A DNA stretch of 64,000 nt from NCBI RefSeq assembly GCF_003073045.1, contig NC_037599.1, positions 18,914,555 to 18,978,554 on the forward strand, read 5' to 3'. Numbering within the stretch: position 1 is the stretch's first letter; every line of letters begins with the position of its first letter. Below the pieces are notes generated by a model. It saw only the letters and a program-made list of their open reading frames with translations. It had not been told where the DNA came from and ran no database searches. This DNA comes from Pomacea canaliculata. Lineage: Eukaryota > Mollusca > Gastropoda > Architaenioglossa > Ampullariidae. The translations under genes were made by a program, and so were the position numbers. Shown in pieces: positions 24,201 through 36,193 of this stretch.

Positions 24201-24539
24201 ATTTACTGCACGTTTGCGGTATGAGCGCCTGACTTACGGTTGTAGGTCCACTTAAGAGTTTGTCAAGGAGGAGCTTGATATGTATTCCACTGAGTACATG
24301 TGTGTGTATATATACTAATGCTACTGCTCATGATGATAATCGCGTTGACCGGAGATATCATTCGAAACCAGTTTTTTTTCATCCAGTCTGGAACAAAGGT
24401 GCTACGAGGATTAGTCACACTTTGACAATACAACATTTTTAATAATTTATTTCCAGTATGAGACAGCACCTCCAACTCTTTCACCATACACGCTCTTCGT
24501 CCTGACTGCTGTGTTAATTGCCATCGTCTTTTGTTGTCG

Positions 24540-24973
24540 ATAGCAGCAGCAGCAACCCTGTCCCCGGAGGTCAGCATCGCTCATCTCTGCGACAGCCGCA
24601 CTGCCGCATCTTCGGTCTTCACGCCGTGCCGTCAGTGCCGCTCAGCTCTTTGTTCCGCACTGACTCACGCGCCACGCGCTTGGCATCGCAGCGCGAGACA
24701 AGCTGTCAGGACCGCCTGCAGCTGTTCTGTGGCGCGCAGAGAAGCTCGGCCGGGCTTTGCTGGAAAAAAGGGGGGGACGGGGTAGGAAAAAAACTGACCT
24801 GCGAGAGCCGGCAGACGCCGATACACGCCTTCCCCTCCCTCACTCACCATGCAGCCCCGTGTTACTCTCCTCAGACTCGGCAGCGGCTGCTAACCCCCTG
24901 CTCGGCATTCGGAGCGAGGAATTGTACACGCACGTACAGTTTCGACACACATGCGCACATATTCGCACAAGAG
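24540..24973 (+). promoter_or_regulatory. CpG-rich island with candidate non-coding first exon
   Basis: This is one of the most GC- and CpG-rich non-coding stretches here. It ends at a near-perfect splice donor, AGAG|GTAAGT, with the intron starting at 24974. A 161-codon frame crosses it but begins at TTG, has no family features and is best explained by base composition. I read it as a promoter plus 5' untranslated exon on the plus strand. DHCR7-like copy 1 is the next plus-strand gene. Confidence 0.4.
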
Positions 24974-26174
24974 GTAAGTAGGTTTTCTTTTTTAGACGAC
25001 TAATTTCGCGTGTTGACGTTTTTGTGGAGCGTGCGTACATCATCTTGCAGAGAAACATGCACGGCGCCTTTACGTCGCACGCGGGTTTCGGGCCCCGAAC
25101 GATAGTTGATTGATGGACACTGAGGTTTAAAAGCCTGGGTACCACCCCGCACATGTGAGGGGTCGTGCTTAACAGCATGGTCTCGCTCTGTGAGAGTAGC
25201 GTTATCTCCCTGGGGCGTTATCACCGATGTTAGTTCTGTGACCTTTGTTAAAGCGAGCAAAAATTTTTTTTACAGAAAAATGTTTGTGCCGCTTAGTAAT
25301 TGGCAGTCATTGTGCAAATGATGATGATGGTCTGTGTGCCAGATGTAGGGCAGGGAGAGTGATAAGATTTACGCGCCATGCCAGAGTTTTACAGCGCATG
25401 GAATTTCACTGTTTCGCCACTAACTGATGAATACATCTGTATGTGGTAGGCTTGATGACACCCAGTCTCTTGCGGTTGTTACACCTTCATTTTTTGTCTG
25501 AATGATTTGCGGTAGGAAATGCAAAAGACAGGGAAGGGGCGGAAAACGCTATGTCCAACTAGTTCTCTATCTTTCGTTTATCTGTGCAGACAAGTTTGTG
25601 AGTTGGTTTTTTTTTTGGGCGGTGGGAGGACACGCTTAATACGAGCCTGGTTCTTCGTCTGATCCACCTGACACACAATATGTGCTTTAAACTCGTCAGA
25701 GGAGTATTAAGTGTCGTTGAATAATGCTCTCAGAAATTGCCAGCTGCTTGGCTACATGTCAAATGATGCGCCAGGTTTTGAAACTCTTAACGTGTCCTTG
25801 TTCTAAATCTGAATCCGGTTAAATTCTGTGTCTTATCTCGCAAAAAAATATGCTTGGTGATTATTATTGAGATTATCTCCTTCAGACAAAGAAACATCCC
25901 CAGCCATGCACAGAGTTGAAAATCTGGGAAAGAAGTTATCAAGAAAATAGAGTTTAAAGAAATATATTAGTTTACTATTCAACCGTTGCAAAAGGCACCA
26001 ATTTATTGTTGCTGACATTGCTGAGGTTATTCTCTGGAAGTGTCTGTATATTGTTTCGCCGAGGGAATGGAGGATACAGTGGTATAACAAAATGGTTTTG
26101 CAAGCTTTGACGAATCTGTTTTGCACGCTGCAAACGACTCGCGTTTACACGTTTCGATGAGTCTTCTTTTAACC

Positions 26175-26243
26175 TTGCAGTGAGTCTGTTTTACTCGTTG
26201 CAGTGAGTCTGTTTTACTCGTTGCAGTGAGTCTGTATTACATG
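26175..26243 (+). repeat. Tandem repeat, 23-bp unit, three copies
   Basis: Two identical copies of TTGCAGTGAGTCTGTTTTAC plus TCG, then a third with four changes near its end. More diverged relatives (GAATCTGTTTTGCACGCTGC) lie just upstream. Confidence 0.9.
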
Positions 26244-27000
26244 CTGCAAGAGAAATTGTGCAATATAGGTCAATATTTGCCTCCACTGGCCGGCAGAAAA
26301 CGTGATAAACTAGTAACCCCAACCCCCGGGGTAGGGGGAAGGGCAGAGTGAGAAATCTGTTGCTTAGAGAAACCCGTATCAGCTCCATCATGTCTCTCGA
26401 CGACAAAGCCAGGCAAAGCCACGAGACGCACGCGCCCTTCAGGATGATGAACGTTCGACACACGCATACACACGTGCAACGCACACAGGCGGAGACTCCA
26501 ACAAACGAGTCCTCCTATTAATAGAGGACAGTTGTACCAAAGCAATCACGTGATCTGGGCCACATTCAAAACAGACTGAGTTATCTGTTGTAGTATTTCC
26601 ACGGAGGTGGCCAAGTGCAATGTAGCGTATAGGCGACAGGTTGCTTTTTGTAGCTTTGAAGACAGTTCGCAACAGGTGACTGCAAGTCTAGGTGTGCTGT
26701 GCTTGCTTGCTTAGACGGAAGGACTTGTGCAATGTAAGTAAACTATCCACATGTCGTATTGGTATATTTTATTCCAATCACATGAACTCGAACGTAATAT
26801 CGCATCGTTTTCCACCATTTCCCACCATCATGTAAATAAGACATTGGGGTGATGGAGTGCAAATAGTGCCTTGATCTAACATAAGCCTTAGTTATCCGAT
26901 TTTTGTAGTGAAACGTGCAAAGAAAGGGCATTTCCCTTGAGGAAGTAAAAGAGCATCTTCAACAGTGCGACATGAATATATTCTCATATTGTGTACAAAG

Positions 27001-27170
27001 GTTCTTTTCTCTCAAGTCATCCCAGTGTCGTACGTATTTAGAGGACAGGCAGTATCTACCCAAGCAAAAATACAAAAAAAAAAATTACTAACATCTTTTG
27101 TGTTCCGGGTACACCAATTAAAAACTTTTACAACGGAAACAAAATTATACAAAAACATAATTTGGGAGGT
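27001..27170 (+). repeat. Dispersed repeat A, copy 1
   Basis: Same orientation and order of blocks as 39215-39350: GGTTCTTTT-TCTCAAGTC, CCCAGTGTC, TTTGTGTTCCGGG, ACTTTTACAACGGAAACAAA and ATAATTTGGGAG. Length differs by small deletions. No coding capacity. Confidence 0.75.
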
Positions 27171-28017
27171 AACGGGTATAGCTCCCCAACGAAATAACGT
27201 ATGGTTTTATTTACCCCTTGTTGCCCCGCGAGGTGCTGATTTCTAGTTTCAACGCGTACTGACATGGAAAATTGCTTGACCATCTGTTGGTACGGTACAC
27301 ACTATACATTCTGCGATTGTCAAGGTATACACTAAACATTAAATAGTTCTCTGCCGAGAAGTCTGATTATCTAACAGCTGTCGTTGAATGTTTGGCAAAT
27401 ATGTAGGGGTTTCAGAAGGATTTATTTTGAAAGGGGCATAGCACTGCCGTTCATGTGCTGCAGGTGTAAGTGCACCTAAACAAAGTGTACTTGATGCAGT
27501 TTTCTTCTAAGGTAAGATATGTAGATTCCGTCTCACCAGACACCTAGATGTCAGGTTTGGCAAGTCGTATCAAGAGTGAATGACAATTCCTTCCCTTGAA
27601 TATGACCAGGTTATCGCGATACCCCTTCTTTCCCATTATCACTCTTGTACTTTATCGGCGCTCTGCTTGTTAGCGCCATCCATTGTGGAATTGGGCCTGT
27701 AATAATAAGTTTTCTTCATCACGGGGAACGGTGCTGTTTGAGAGGCAGGCGGTAATTGTATAGGAGGCTTGCTCAGTCACTGCAGCTGTAAACTGCATAA
27801 TAGAGCTGAAGCCAGGCGGGTCAGGTGACCGGTCTAGCGTTCCACGTTTCCTGGTCTGCCGTTGTTTTTCTTTAGACCCATCCCCATCCAGCCCTCTCCA
27901 TTACCCCTATTATGGAACTTAGCATTGTGGTCGAAGTTAATCCCTCTAATCACTCTTTGCTGTTTAAGAAAGGTGTTGGGGAAAGATTGGCGGAGCTGCT
28001 CCCTTACGAGCGCAGTT

Positions 28018-28330
28018 AAAATCAAAGAATGCGAAGAATGGCCCAAAGAATGGAGCAGTCACTTGACATACTCCTTCCCCCCAAAAAATGAAGCAGCAAA
28101 CAGCAAGTTCCAGAACTACAGAACCATGAGCCTTATTGGCCACCCAAGCAATGTCATGCTGAAAGTAATGCAGAGCCACATCAGCACCACTGAGTAGGAG
28201 CTGCTGGCAGATGAACAGGTAGGCTTCAGACCAGATAGAAGAACAACTGAGCATGTCTTTGACTGTCGCATCCTGATACAGAAGTAAATTCAGCATCAGT
28301 GGGATCTATCACAACTTCAAACTTGGCAAA
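28018..28330 (+). mobile_element. LINE reverse-transcriptase remnant
   Basis: The plus strand reads EWPKEWSSHLTYSFPPKN, then FQNYRTMSLIGHPSNVMLK, a stop codon (TAG in 28194-28199), then ELLADEQVGFRPDRRTTEHV, then RILIQK. These are the finger motifs of non-LTR reverse transcriptases: W-P-x-x-W, the Asn-Tyr-Arg-(Thr/Pro)-(Ile/Met)-Ser-Leu block, and the E-Q-x-G-F-R-x-x-R-x-T-x-(E/D) block. A second stop follows the last motif. The catalytic Asp-Asp motif is absent. It is a short dead fragment. Confidence 0.88.
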
Positions 28331-28487
28331 CCGAGTGACATCGCACATTGTTGAATCTGATGGCGTCGTGGCTCGAAAACCGTTTAACCGATTAATTATA
28401 GTTACGCAAGTTTTTCCCCTAATTGTGTAACCGGTAGGAAAACTTACTGACTTCATTGTTAAGGAGGGTGTTAAAAAAGCAACGTAC

Positions 28488-28549
28488 CTGTCAAACACGC
28501 TGTCAGGTTCAACAAGCATCAGATGAGTTCCGATAAAGGTGTCGGGTTT
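28488..28549 (-). CDS. Possible 62-nt internal exon of an unidentified gene
   Basis: On the minus strand TTATTTTCAG precedes, and a CAG|GTACGT donor follows, a 62-base segment open in a frame reading KPDTFIGTHL MLVEPDSVFD R. With two splice consensus sites at exon-like spacing this may be a genuine short exon, but no flanking exons were found and the family is not recognised. It lies beside a dead LINE on the other strand, so chance is a fair alternative. Confidence 0.22.
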
Positions 28550-31482
28550 CTGAAAATAAATGCACGAAAACACAAATAAGGTTTAGAATGCACTACAGTT
28601 TGATAAATATTGACATTAATCGGAAGAACAACACAATATTTGCGGCTGACAGCAATATTTTAATAGGAATATGGATAAGAGTTCTAGCAAAGCTCACATG
28701 CTATAAAAACTTGGACCACACTCAAGCACCATTCACCCCAAAATAAAAATGAAAAAAAATGCAACGGAAAGCTAACGAAAGACATGAACTAGAACTTGAA
28801 TGAAGTTAACCTAGAGTCTCTTTGCCCTCAGGGTATGTATGGTAGACCTGTCAGTAATAGCATTTTTTCATAGTGTCACTAACACCATTCAGCGCCTTCG
28901 TCCGTGCGAGGAAGCGAATCAGACCCAGCAAACTGACTTTTCCACATCACATAGCATAAGCTGGGAACTGAACCCTGTGGCTGTAGGCTGCCCATAAACA
29001 CAGGTAATCGTCTTGTTCACAGTTTTTATCTTTCTACCCTAAACGGACTTTCATGCAGTTAGGAACGTGTGGTTATTGATTGTTAGAGTCTCAGAGAAAC
29101 CGGCTTTGAGAACGTTTCTGGGATGGCATGAAAGCGAGAAAATGTTATCTGCCTGATATGTTATCAAGGACATTATTAGCGTCATCTTTTTATTCCATAT
29201 CCGCGTATCGTTATCGCATGTCGTCAGAGCTGATGCACCAGACGCACAGATGTTTTGATCGAACTGTGTGACTTATTAAAACATTGGTGCATTGGGAGGA
29301 CGACCGAAAACCAGGGCCCACACTAGTTTTGCCGTCAGCCAAACTGCTAACATTCCATAAACATTCTACATGATGTAAATATACAGTTAATGTGACTGTG
29401 CTCCCGGCCCTAGGGAACCATGTCTGGTCCTGCATTGACAGCCGCCTGACCGACAGGTTCAGGTTCCGACTAATGCATAAAAAAAATCAACGCTGTACTT
29501 TGCTAATTTTTGCATTCAGTTCCATCAGCAGAGCGTTTCCCACGCCGGAAACAGCAAAAGGTTATGGTTTAATCGCTGGCATTAACCCTAAATCGTTCAT
29601 GGCGGAAACAGACCTACCAGCACATATGTAATTAAGCTACATAAACTGTGCTCTTTCTATAGACTTCGAAAGAGGCTTAGAAGTGTGTCAAAAGGTCGTC
29701 AGCGTAAGGATGTGATAAATTGTTGCTGTGGGTGTCGGATCGCCCGCATGACAGCGTAAGTTTATCAGTGGAAGGTTGAAGGTATCAAAATTAGGAACTT
29801 GACACTGTCAGACGTCTGGCCCAGTTTCTGGAAAAAATGAATGAGATAACTGTATGTAAGAATGAAGATTAAGAACTCATGCACTCACACTCATATTATG
29901 ACATATCAGTGATCATGTGATCATTTCTCTGGTCGCTACACTGCGACACAGTATGACCCTGGTCTCAGTGCTTGTTGCCATTTTAGTGCTCCAAGCTCGC
30001 ATGAAGTTATGCACTATTTCACATCGCCCGACACGCAGTGCTGGGTGAATTTTGGACTTCATCAAGGTTGTATGAAAGGTTTGCCAAAATTGTACTCTTA
30101 CATCTTAGGCTAGGGAGATATTGAGAGATACTGACTTGCCCCTTGTCTGCAAAGTAGGTAAATTTCAGTGAGGTTTGTAACCGCCTTGATAACTGGTCAC
30201 CTGTTCTTTGCATTCTGGGAAAAAATCTTCAGGTCGACCATTTTAAGAACTGCTGTGGGCCACGGCGTTCTGCTGATAGCAACAAAAAAATAAATAAATT
30301 AAATAAATAAAAATTTAAAAAATTAAAATTTACCTTGAGAAATTTATGAGAGTCTTTACAAGAATTCTTATTTTAATAAATGTGATCAGTGCACTATGGT
30401 AACTAGTACCAGAGCAGATCAGGTTGTTTCTGACTGGCAGCAGGCAGGTGAATGCGAACTCAGACAGCCGTTGTGAACACCAGTCTGACGCCAGACATGA
30501 TGATTGACGATGACAGCGACTACGATGGTGGCGATGACGAGGCCAGTGAATTTTATGCCGAGCATTTTAAGTAGAGATGGATTCTGATGAATAACATTTG
30601 AAAAAAGAGAAAAGTTGACCTGGGAAGTAGAACAGCTGCGAAAGATGTTTTTCATCTTGTTCTTCAATAACGAGATGTTTAAAATTTTAAAATAAGTAGT
30701 ATTATATTTAAAGAGCATTTTCTTACATAACTTAAGCTTAAAGAATAGATATTGCTGGCCCCATGAAAGTTTGGGCTACATGGACCTTGGAAAAGAAACA
30801 ATCTCGTGTAGATCATAAAGTGAATCTCAGTTCTATTTGTTCTTTCTTTCTGGTTTTTGTTCTTATGTTTCTTTCTTTTAAAAAACGCACACAATTAGTC
30901 AGCCTGAGTCCAAATACATATCTCAGTTCAGCCGACTGCTTCGCAATCACCATCTGTCTAGTGCCTAGCAAAATGGTGAACACCTGGCACAGTGACTAAT
31001 TAGTACTGTGAGCACCCGCTGTTAAAGCGATTGTGAGAACTAGATGGGAAGAGAGAGAGAAAGAAAGCTCAAAAGGCTGAAAGGCTGTGAGACGCACAGC
31101 TCATGCGGGTCGATACTCGTGCTGGGCCCATTCTCACGCTCACACGAACCGACCGGCAGTCTGCATTTAAAAAAAATTGTGTATGCTTGTTAGGGTTCAC
31201 ACTTGCAGCCTCAGGAGCATGAGAGGCAGAGCGGCGGTGAGTGTGTCGTGGTGGTGGGGAAATAGCAAGCGAGAAGTACTGAACGTGACACATGCATGTC
31301 ACGTGGCAACTGTTACGTGCTTGCGTGTTTATGTTGAAAAAATAATGTTTAGAGAAAGCAAAAGTAACTGGTATTTCCCATTAACTTGCACGAAACAAAA
31401 TAAACGCCATTTACTTCTAATCATATGGTCGTGACTCGCCAATCGTTTGCCCTTACAGATCCATGACAAAGGCTAACGAGCC

Positions 31483-31496
31483 GTTGCCAAGGCAAC
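31483..31496. promoter_or_regulatory. RFX-type X-box motif
   Basis: GTTGCCAAGGCAAC is an exact inverted repeat of six bases with a 2-base spacer and fits the X-box consensus. Upstream (about 31080-31260) the DNA is somewhat GC-rich. A GGCGGTGAGTG donor-like site is at about 31230-31240. Confidence 0.4.
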
Positions 31497-31903
31497 CGTT
31501 GCGAAGGAAAATGCAGTTTGTGTCAGAGGAATTAAGGTTGCAGAATGGTAGAATCTATTCTCAGAGGAGCGAAGTGGCCCTTTTCATTGCTGTTAAAGCA
31601 TCCCAGCCAGCACTATAACCACGACTACCGTTGGCATCTGCAGCGAACTTCTTTTTTTAAAAAAAAGTCTATCCTACCTGCGGCACAGGTTTTGTGTGTG
31701 TGTGCGAGTGTTTGCGCTGCGTCATGTGCAGTACATGTTGCAAAGTGCCTGCAGAGCAGTAGGTGCAGCATCCTTAGCATTTACCGTCCGCAGTCAGAGC
31801 AAACGGCTGACCGAGATTTTTTGTTTGTTTTGTTTTACTTGGCTTTCTGCCTCCTCACACCACAACAGACGCTCTCGCTTTGAAAGTAGTCATCAGAGTT
31901 ATT

Positions 31904-32371
31904 GCTTAAGTCAGTGATGCCCAACCTTTTTCGGCCTGCGGGCCATATACATTTCCGACATGCGAGTCACGGGCCGCTTCACCGCAAAAATACAAAAAAA
32001 GAAAAAAAAATAGAGCAGATACCATTTTTATTAGAAACAAGTTTTACTTACCATTAATTATGTAGTAATTAGTGGGATATTTGAAGTTGTTTTCCCGAAA
32101 CCAACTTTTGAATGTCTGGCTGTATCGTAGAGACACCAAGTCGGAGCACTGAATCGAAATGTTCGTCCATCGATAAAAAGATTGAGAGACGCCCATACGT
32201 AGGGATAAATACTTCTTCTTCCCTTTTTTCGTTTTTCCTTTTTTAAGTCTTTTTTTATTACTAACATGCCGATTTCCTGCACTGTGGGCAGAAGTTTCGC
32301 GGGCCGGATGGCAACGCGTCGCGGGCCGGATATGGCCCGCGGGCCGTAGGTTGGGCATCCCTGGCTTAAGT
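31904..32371. mobile_element. hAT-type MITE with exact 8-bp target-site duplication
   Basis: The element spans 31912-32363 (452 bp). It starts CAGTGATGCCCAACC and ends GGTTGGGCATCCCTG. The terminal inverted repeats match over about 35 bases with a short mismatch region, including the GCGGGCCATAT block. It is flanked on both sides by GCTTAAGT (31904-31911 and 32364-32371). An 8-bp duplication and CAG-G type ends are the signature of the hAT superfamily. The inside is AT-rich with no transposase, so it needs a transposase supplied in trans. The perfect duplication suggests a relatively recent insertion. Confidence 0.93.
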
Positions 32372-35300
32372 CATCATAGTCGTCATCGTCATCTATCTAC
32401 CTTGTCATCATCGTGATCCTCATCGGGCACAGGTAGTCATGAGAAGTGGATTTCATGTCCAACTCCTTGTAACCGTCCCACTGAGAGCGTGGGGCACCAC
32501 TGAGCAGAGTTTGATGTGGGTTGACAGTGCCGTCGTCGACTCCCCCTTTTTGGCGAAGTGCTCATGAATATTGGAATCTGATCGTAGCTGATCCGAAAGC
32601 AACTATAATTTGGCACTCGCACGATGGCTAAAGCAATCTTAAGCTTTTAATCGACTTGCTCTACAGTTTCGCGTGCGCGTGCGCGTGCGTGTGTGTGTGT
32701 GTGCGCGCGCGCGCGCGCGCTTCATATTTATTTCTTTTCCTTATTTTACGCTGTGATTCGTAAAACTTTGGTGATAAATGATCGTGATCGCAGTTCTTAT
32801 TTATTGCAGTTGAGGAGGTTACAATCTATCTGCGTGGACGAGAGGCGATATTGAAACGCTATTTGTGTTGTGAGTCCCTTGTCCAGCAAGCTGCTTTCTC
32901 AACGAGAAATGGTATGCAAACGTACGTGTTTTGTTTTGTGTTCTGATAAAAGATAAAACGTAGAGTAGTAACAATAACAACTACCACCATAACTGTAACT
33001 AATACAACATCACTCTAGAAGATTTGTAACATTTTACATTTACAGTTTAGGAGATTAAAGTGAAACATTTTTAATGGAGAGTCTTTCAAGCGTTCTCTTT
33101 TCGACATTCTCTGAGGAACACTTGGGAGGACAGTGTAGCTTCGGCTCTTTAAGACATGGCCTGCTAAAATGCCTACCTGCAAAATCCTTTCTAAATGTAA
33201 AATGTAGAAAGTGTTGGGCTTCAAACATGTTTTTAAAATAACGAAGGAAAAATTTAGTTACTGATTAATTTTAACAGAGCAGGAGAACATTTTGATGAGC
33301 GCTTTCGGCGCTGAAAATCTTCCGATACTCTTAGAGCGTTTAGCATCTCCTTTCAGTTTTGCTCCCCCATTGCAGTATCATCGTGTTATCGCGCGGGGTT
33401 ACTTAGCACTAAGGTTCTAGTCAAAAGGCTGTAAAATCTGGGGTTAACATCTTTGGTTAAGCAAAAGATCAAAGTGTTGGATTCCGACTTTTGAAATCAG
33501 CAAGATGCCGACATTTACACTTATCTTTAGCGGTGGCATTTAGTGACATTTGTTATATCCTTGAGAGGAAGGGGAAACCGCAATCTTACACGCTTTATGA
33601 ACCATGACGGTGGCTACCTGTGGATATTTTTTATTGACTTTGTTCCACCGTACATTTTACTGTCCCGTGTCATGATGCAATTTAACTGAAATATGAGATT
33701 TGCGTTAAGAAATCAATGTTTATGAATGTGGTGTTCTCTAAATGCATGCTTCTTCTTCTTCTTCTTCTTCATAAACGCCCCAAGTGGAGCGTAGGGCGGC
33801 AATGTATACTTGGCCTGTAAATATTCTGTAACAAACATAATTTGCTTTATTGTAGTTAATTTGATAGCACATTTGACGTGCTCTGCTTCACAAGAGATGG
33901 ATCATATTTCTTTTGGGGTCTTTATGCTTTCCTACAGTAGTCTTACTGAGCGGTCCATACATATGTTTACAATCATCACAGAATAACACGTGGATACTGT
34001 TTACTTTTATTTCCAACGGTGTTCTTAGAAAAAAAGTTAAGCTCGGTTGGTGAAGCAATATGATCCTTCGTATACATTGTATATCTTTACTTTGACAGAC
34101 ATTTGAATAAAAATAGTCTTCCTCCATAATTATAATTGACTGTGAACTATGTTTTCCAGGCAGAAGCTGCTAGCATCAGCTTTTTTCACAGCTCTGCACA
34201 ATGAGCTTTTAACATTCTGTTCTGAAATAGAACACACGTCGCACGCGCAGAACACGTCACGTGACGGGCGGTGCTGGTGACGTTGACCTGTAAACGTTGC
34301 ATTGTAATCAGCGCATCCGTCTTCGTCAACTATTTTGTTTGGCAAGCCACTTTAGCACGTCGTCTGTTTTCCTGCAGAAATCTGTCAACTCTGCATGACC
34401 ATGAGGGCAAACAGTTCGCTTTCTCCATAGCTCGTAAGGATGCAAGCCCCCTTACCCCTCTTTTTCAACCAACCACCCGCCACCTCCACACTGCTGCACG
34501 CCAGAGTGCTGCATTGTCTGATATGTTCTAAGTGACCCCAAGTTCCTTCCCTTCCGCTGCACGCGATGCCACTAAGACCGTGATTGACACAATGAAAGAT
34601 TTGTCTCGAGAGTGCTCCGTGTGTGTGACGAGTTCGTTATCTCCTTTTGTCTACGGACAGACTTCTTACCTTCTGAAATTAATTGGCATTTTTATGCACA
34701 GGAAATCTCATCGTAGGGGATGCTTGCATCTAAGCTCACGCTTCATGCTTCAGCGTTAGTTGAACAAGTTTGCTTGTAGTCCTCATAAGATATGGCAAAA
34801 CCCTTTGCTCACAATCCTTACATTTCCGCTGCTTCGCTTTATTATCGCTTCCGCTTTCCGCTCTTTCTTCCAAGCGATCGTTTTTAAACAGATGGCTGCG
34901 GATACTCTACACAAACTCTTTGTGAGGACCGACAAAACCGACTTAATGGCCGTAGATACTCATCCTTCACTTGTAAACTGATTTGACTAAAGTTACGTAT
35001 TAAATCTCTTTTGTAAAGCACAGCCGGCAGATCGTGATTGCGCAGACGCACTTTAGTGAAAAGCATTCTGCATGTGAACAAAGACGAACTGTCACTGACA
35101 CTGTCTGCCTGACGTCTTTTCCTTCTGGGCGGTACTCAATGTCTGGACACCTGTCTTCAAGGATGCCTGCACTAATCTCGGTTTTATTTGTCTGTAACGA
35201 TATGACACGCTCTGACGTAAGCAGTGTCCAGTTCTTCCAACACTTGTCACTGAAGATGTCAGCAGTAATCTGACGATTACCGTACTTAAAATGTAATTGT

Positions 35301-36108
35301 AGTCTGTCCTTTGATGCGGTGGCTGGAATGCTTGGGTTTCGCAGAAACAATGTTCTGTAGCCGATATCCTTGGCAAACACCTGGCATCCTAGCACACACA
35401 CGATCGTTTCTGTTCTCTGATACTCTGTCACACACACGCGCGCACTCGAGCTCCCTCTGTCTTTCTCATTGTGCGCGCGTTCGTCCGTCCAGACATTTCT
35501 GACCGTTGTTATTACTATTATCGTCAGATCCTAAGGCCACTTTTTATAAATTTCTGACTTTCTGTTACTGTTTTCTGACTTAGTTCATGTCCATAGGAGC
35601 CTAAGGGCACCACGTGATCACCATTACAAACGTCGGCGAAGGGTGCAATGTGATTCTATTTTAGCTTCTTACGATCTAGAGAGAGAGAGTGTGTAAGCTG
35701 CATATTGTGCTCAGAAAGAAATAGAAACTGCACCAGAGCTGGGTTAAAGCTACATATCGCCAAAGCTTGCTTGGTAAGTATGTAGGGGTGGGTGGATGAA
35801 GTAACACATCTTTCATCAATTCAAATAAAGAAAGCACTAGTGAATGTATATAATGCACACAGAAAATATTTTCATTTATACCTTATCCAATTATAGGAAA
35901 ATATGACAGCTTATATAATGTCATACACCTTACGACTTCGCTGTGTGGTCTGCCAGAAGTATTACTCTTCATCTCATCTATTTGTAGTCTAACTGGTGTC
36001 TCATCGGTATTCCTTCTGTGTACGGTGTAACTGTCGTGCTACATATTTATTATATGTGTGCTCTGAGCCTCTGACCCACTGTGTGCATCTGCGTGACTTT
36101 GACTGCAG
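32372..36108. other. Gene-poor stretch upstream of DHCR7-like copy 1
   Basis: Contains the GT/GC microsatellite (32671-32720), a CTT trinucleotide run (about 33748-33770) and TCACGTGA at about 34258-34265. Overlapping minus-strand open frames at 34884-35437 have no start ATG at the ORF head and no recognised motif. If copy 1 has an untranslated upstream exon, its promoter is somewhere in or beyond this stretch. Confidence 0.4.
32671..32720. repeat. Alternating purine-pyrimidine tract (GT/GC)n
   Basis: Fifty bases of strict alternation, G-C and G-T dinucleotides ending in ten GC pairs. Such tracts can adopt the left-handed Z form. Confidence 0.9.
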
Positions 36109-36132
36109 GTTGAAACAGCTGACGATCAGAGG

Positions 36133-36193
36133 ATGCCATCGCAAGGGAGCAAGGTGGGAAGGCGAACTGCAAGCAAACCAATGGACGAAAATA
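36133..36193 (+). CDS. DHCR7: DHCR7-like copy 1, exon 1 (start of protein)
   Basis: The ATG at 36133 opens MPSQGSKVGRRTASKPMDEN, a polar basic N-terminus like the cytosolic tail of DHCR7. The exon ends with one base of a codon before a strong donor, A|GTGAGT, at 36194. The next exon begins with the two bases that complete it (A+GT = Ser21), so the phases agree. An in-frame TGA lies nine codons plus a few bases upstream of the ATG. TGCAG at 36104-36108 would be the acceptor if there is an upstream untranslated exon. The start is chosen from phase agreement and the final protein length (482 residues). Confidence 0.75.

Larger units (their letters stand above)
24974..28017. other. Gene-poor stretch
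   Basis: Contains a 23-bp tandem repeat (26175-26243), dispersed repeat A (27001-27170) and a further GTAAGT donor at 26734 after a moderately CG-rich segment (about 26390-26733), possibly another untranslated exon. No coding gene was recognised. Confidence 0.4.
28331..31911. other. Intergenic with a possible micro-exon and an X-box
   Basis: A minus-strand segment at 28488-28549 has good splice signals on both sides (see findings). An RFX-like X-box lies at 31483-31496, about 50 bases upstream of an ATG-started 112-codon frame (31545-31883) that has no recognisable domain and is probably not a gene. Other open frames are short and unremarkable. Confidence 0.4.

Noticed and set aside
24518..25003. 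161-codon open frame in the CpG island
   Set aside because: Starts at TTG, runs across a strong splice donor and has no family features; a GC-rich island leaves several frames open by chance.
31545..31883. 112-codon ATG frame downstream of the X-box
   Set aside because: The peptide is Cys/Ser-rich and simple, includes translated T/A runs and has no domain; too weak to call.
34884..35437. Overlapping minus-strand frames of 65 to 145 codons
   Set aside because: No ATG at the head of the longest, no motif recognised and no splice-site support.
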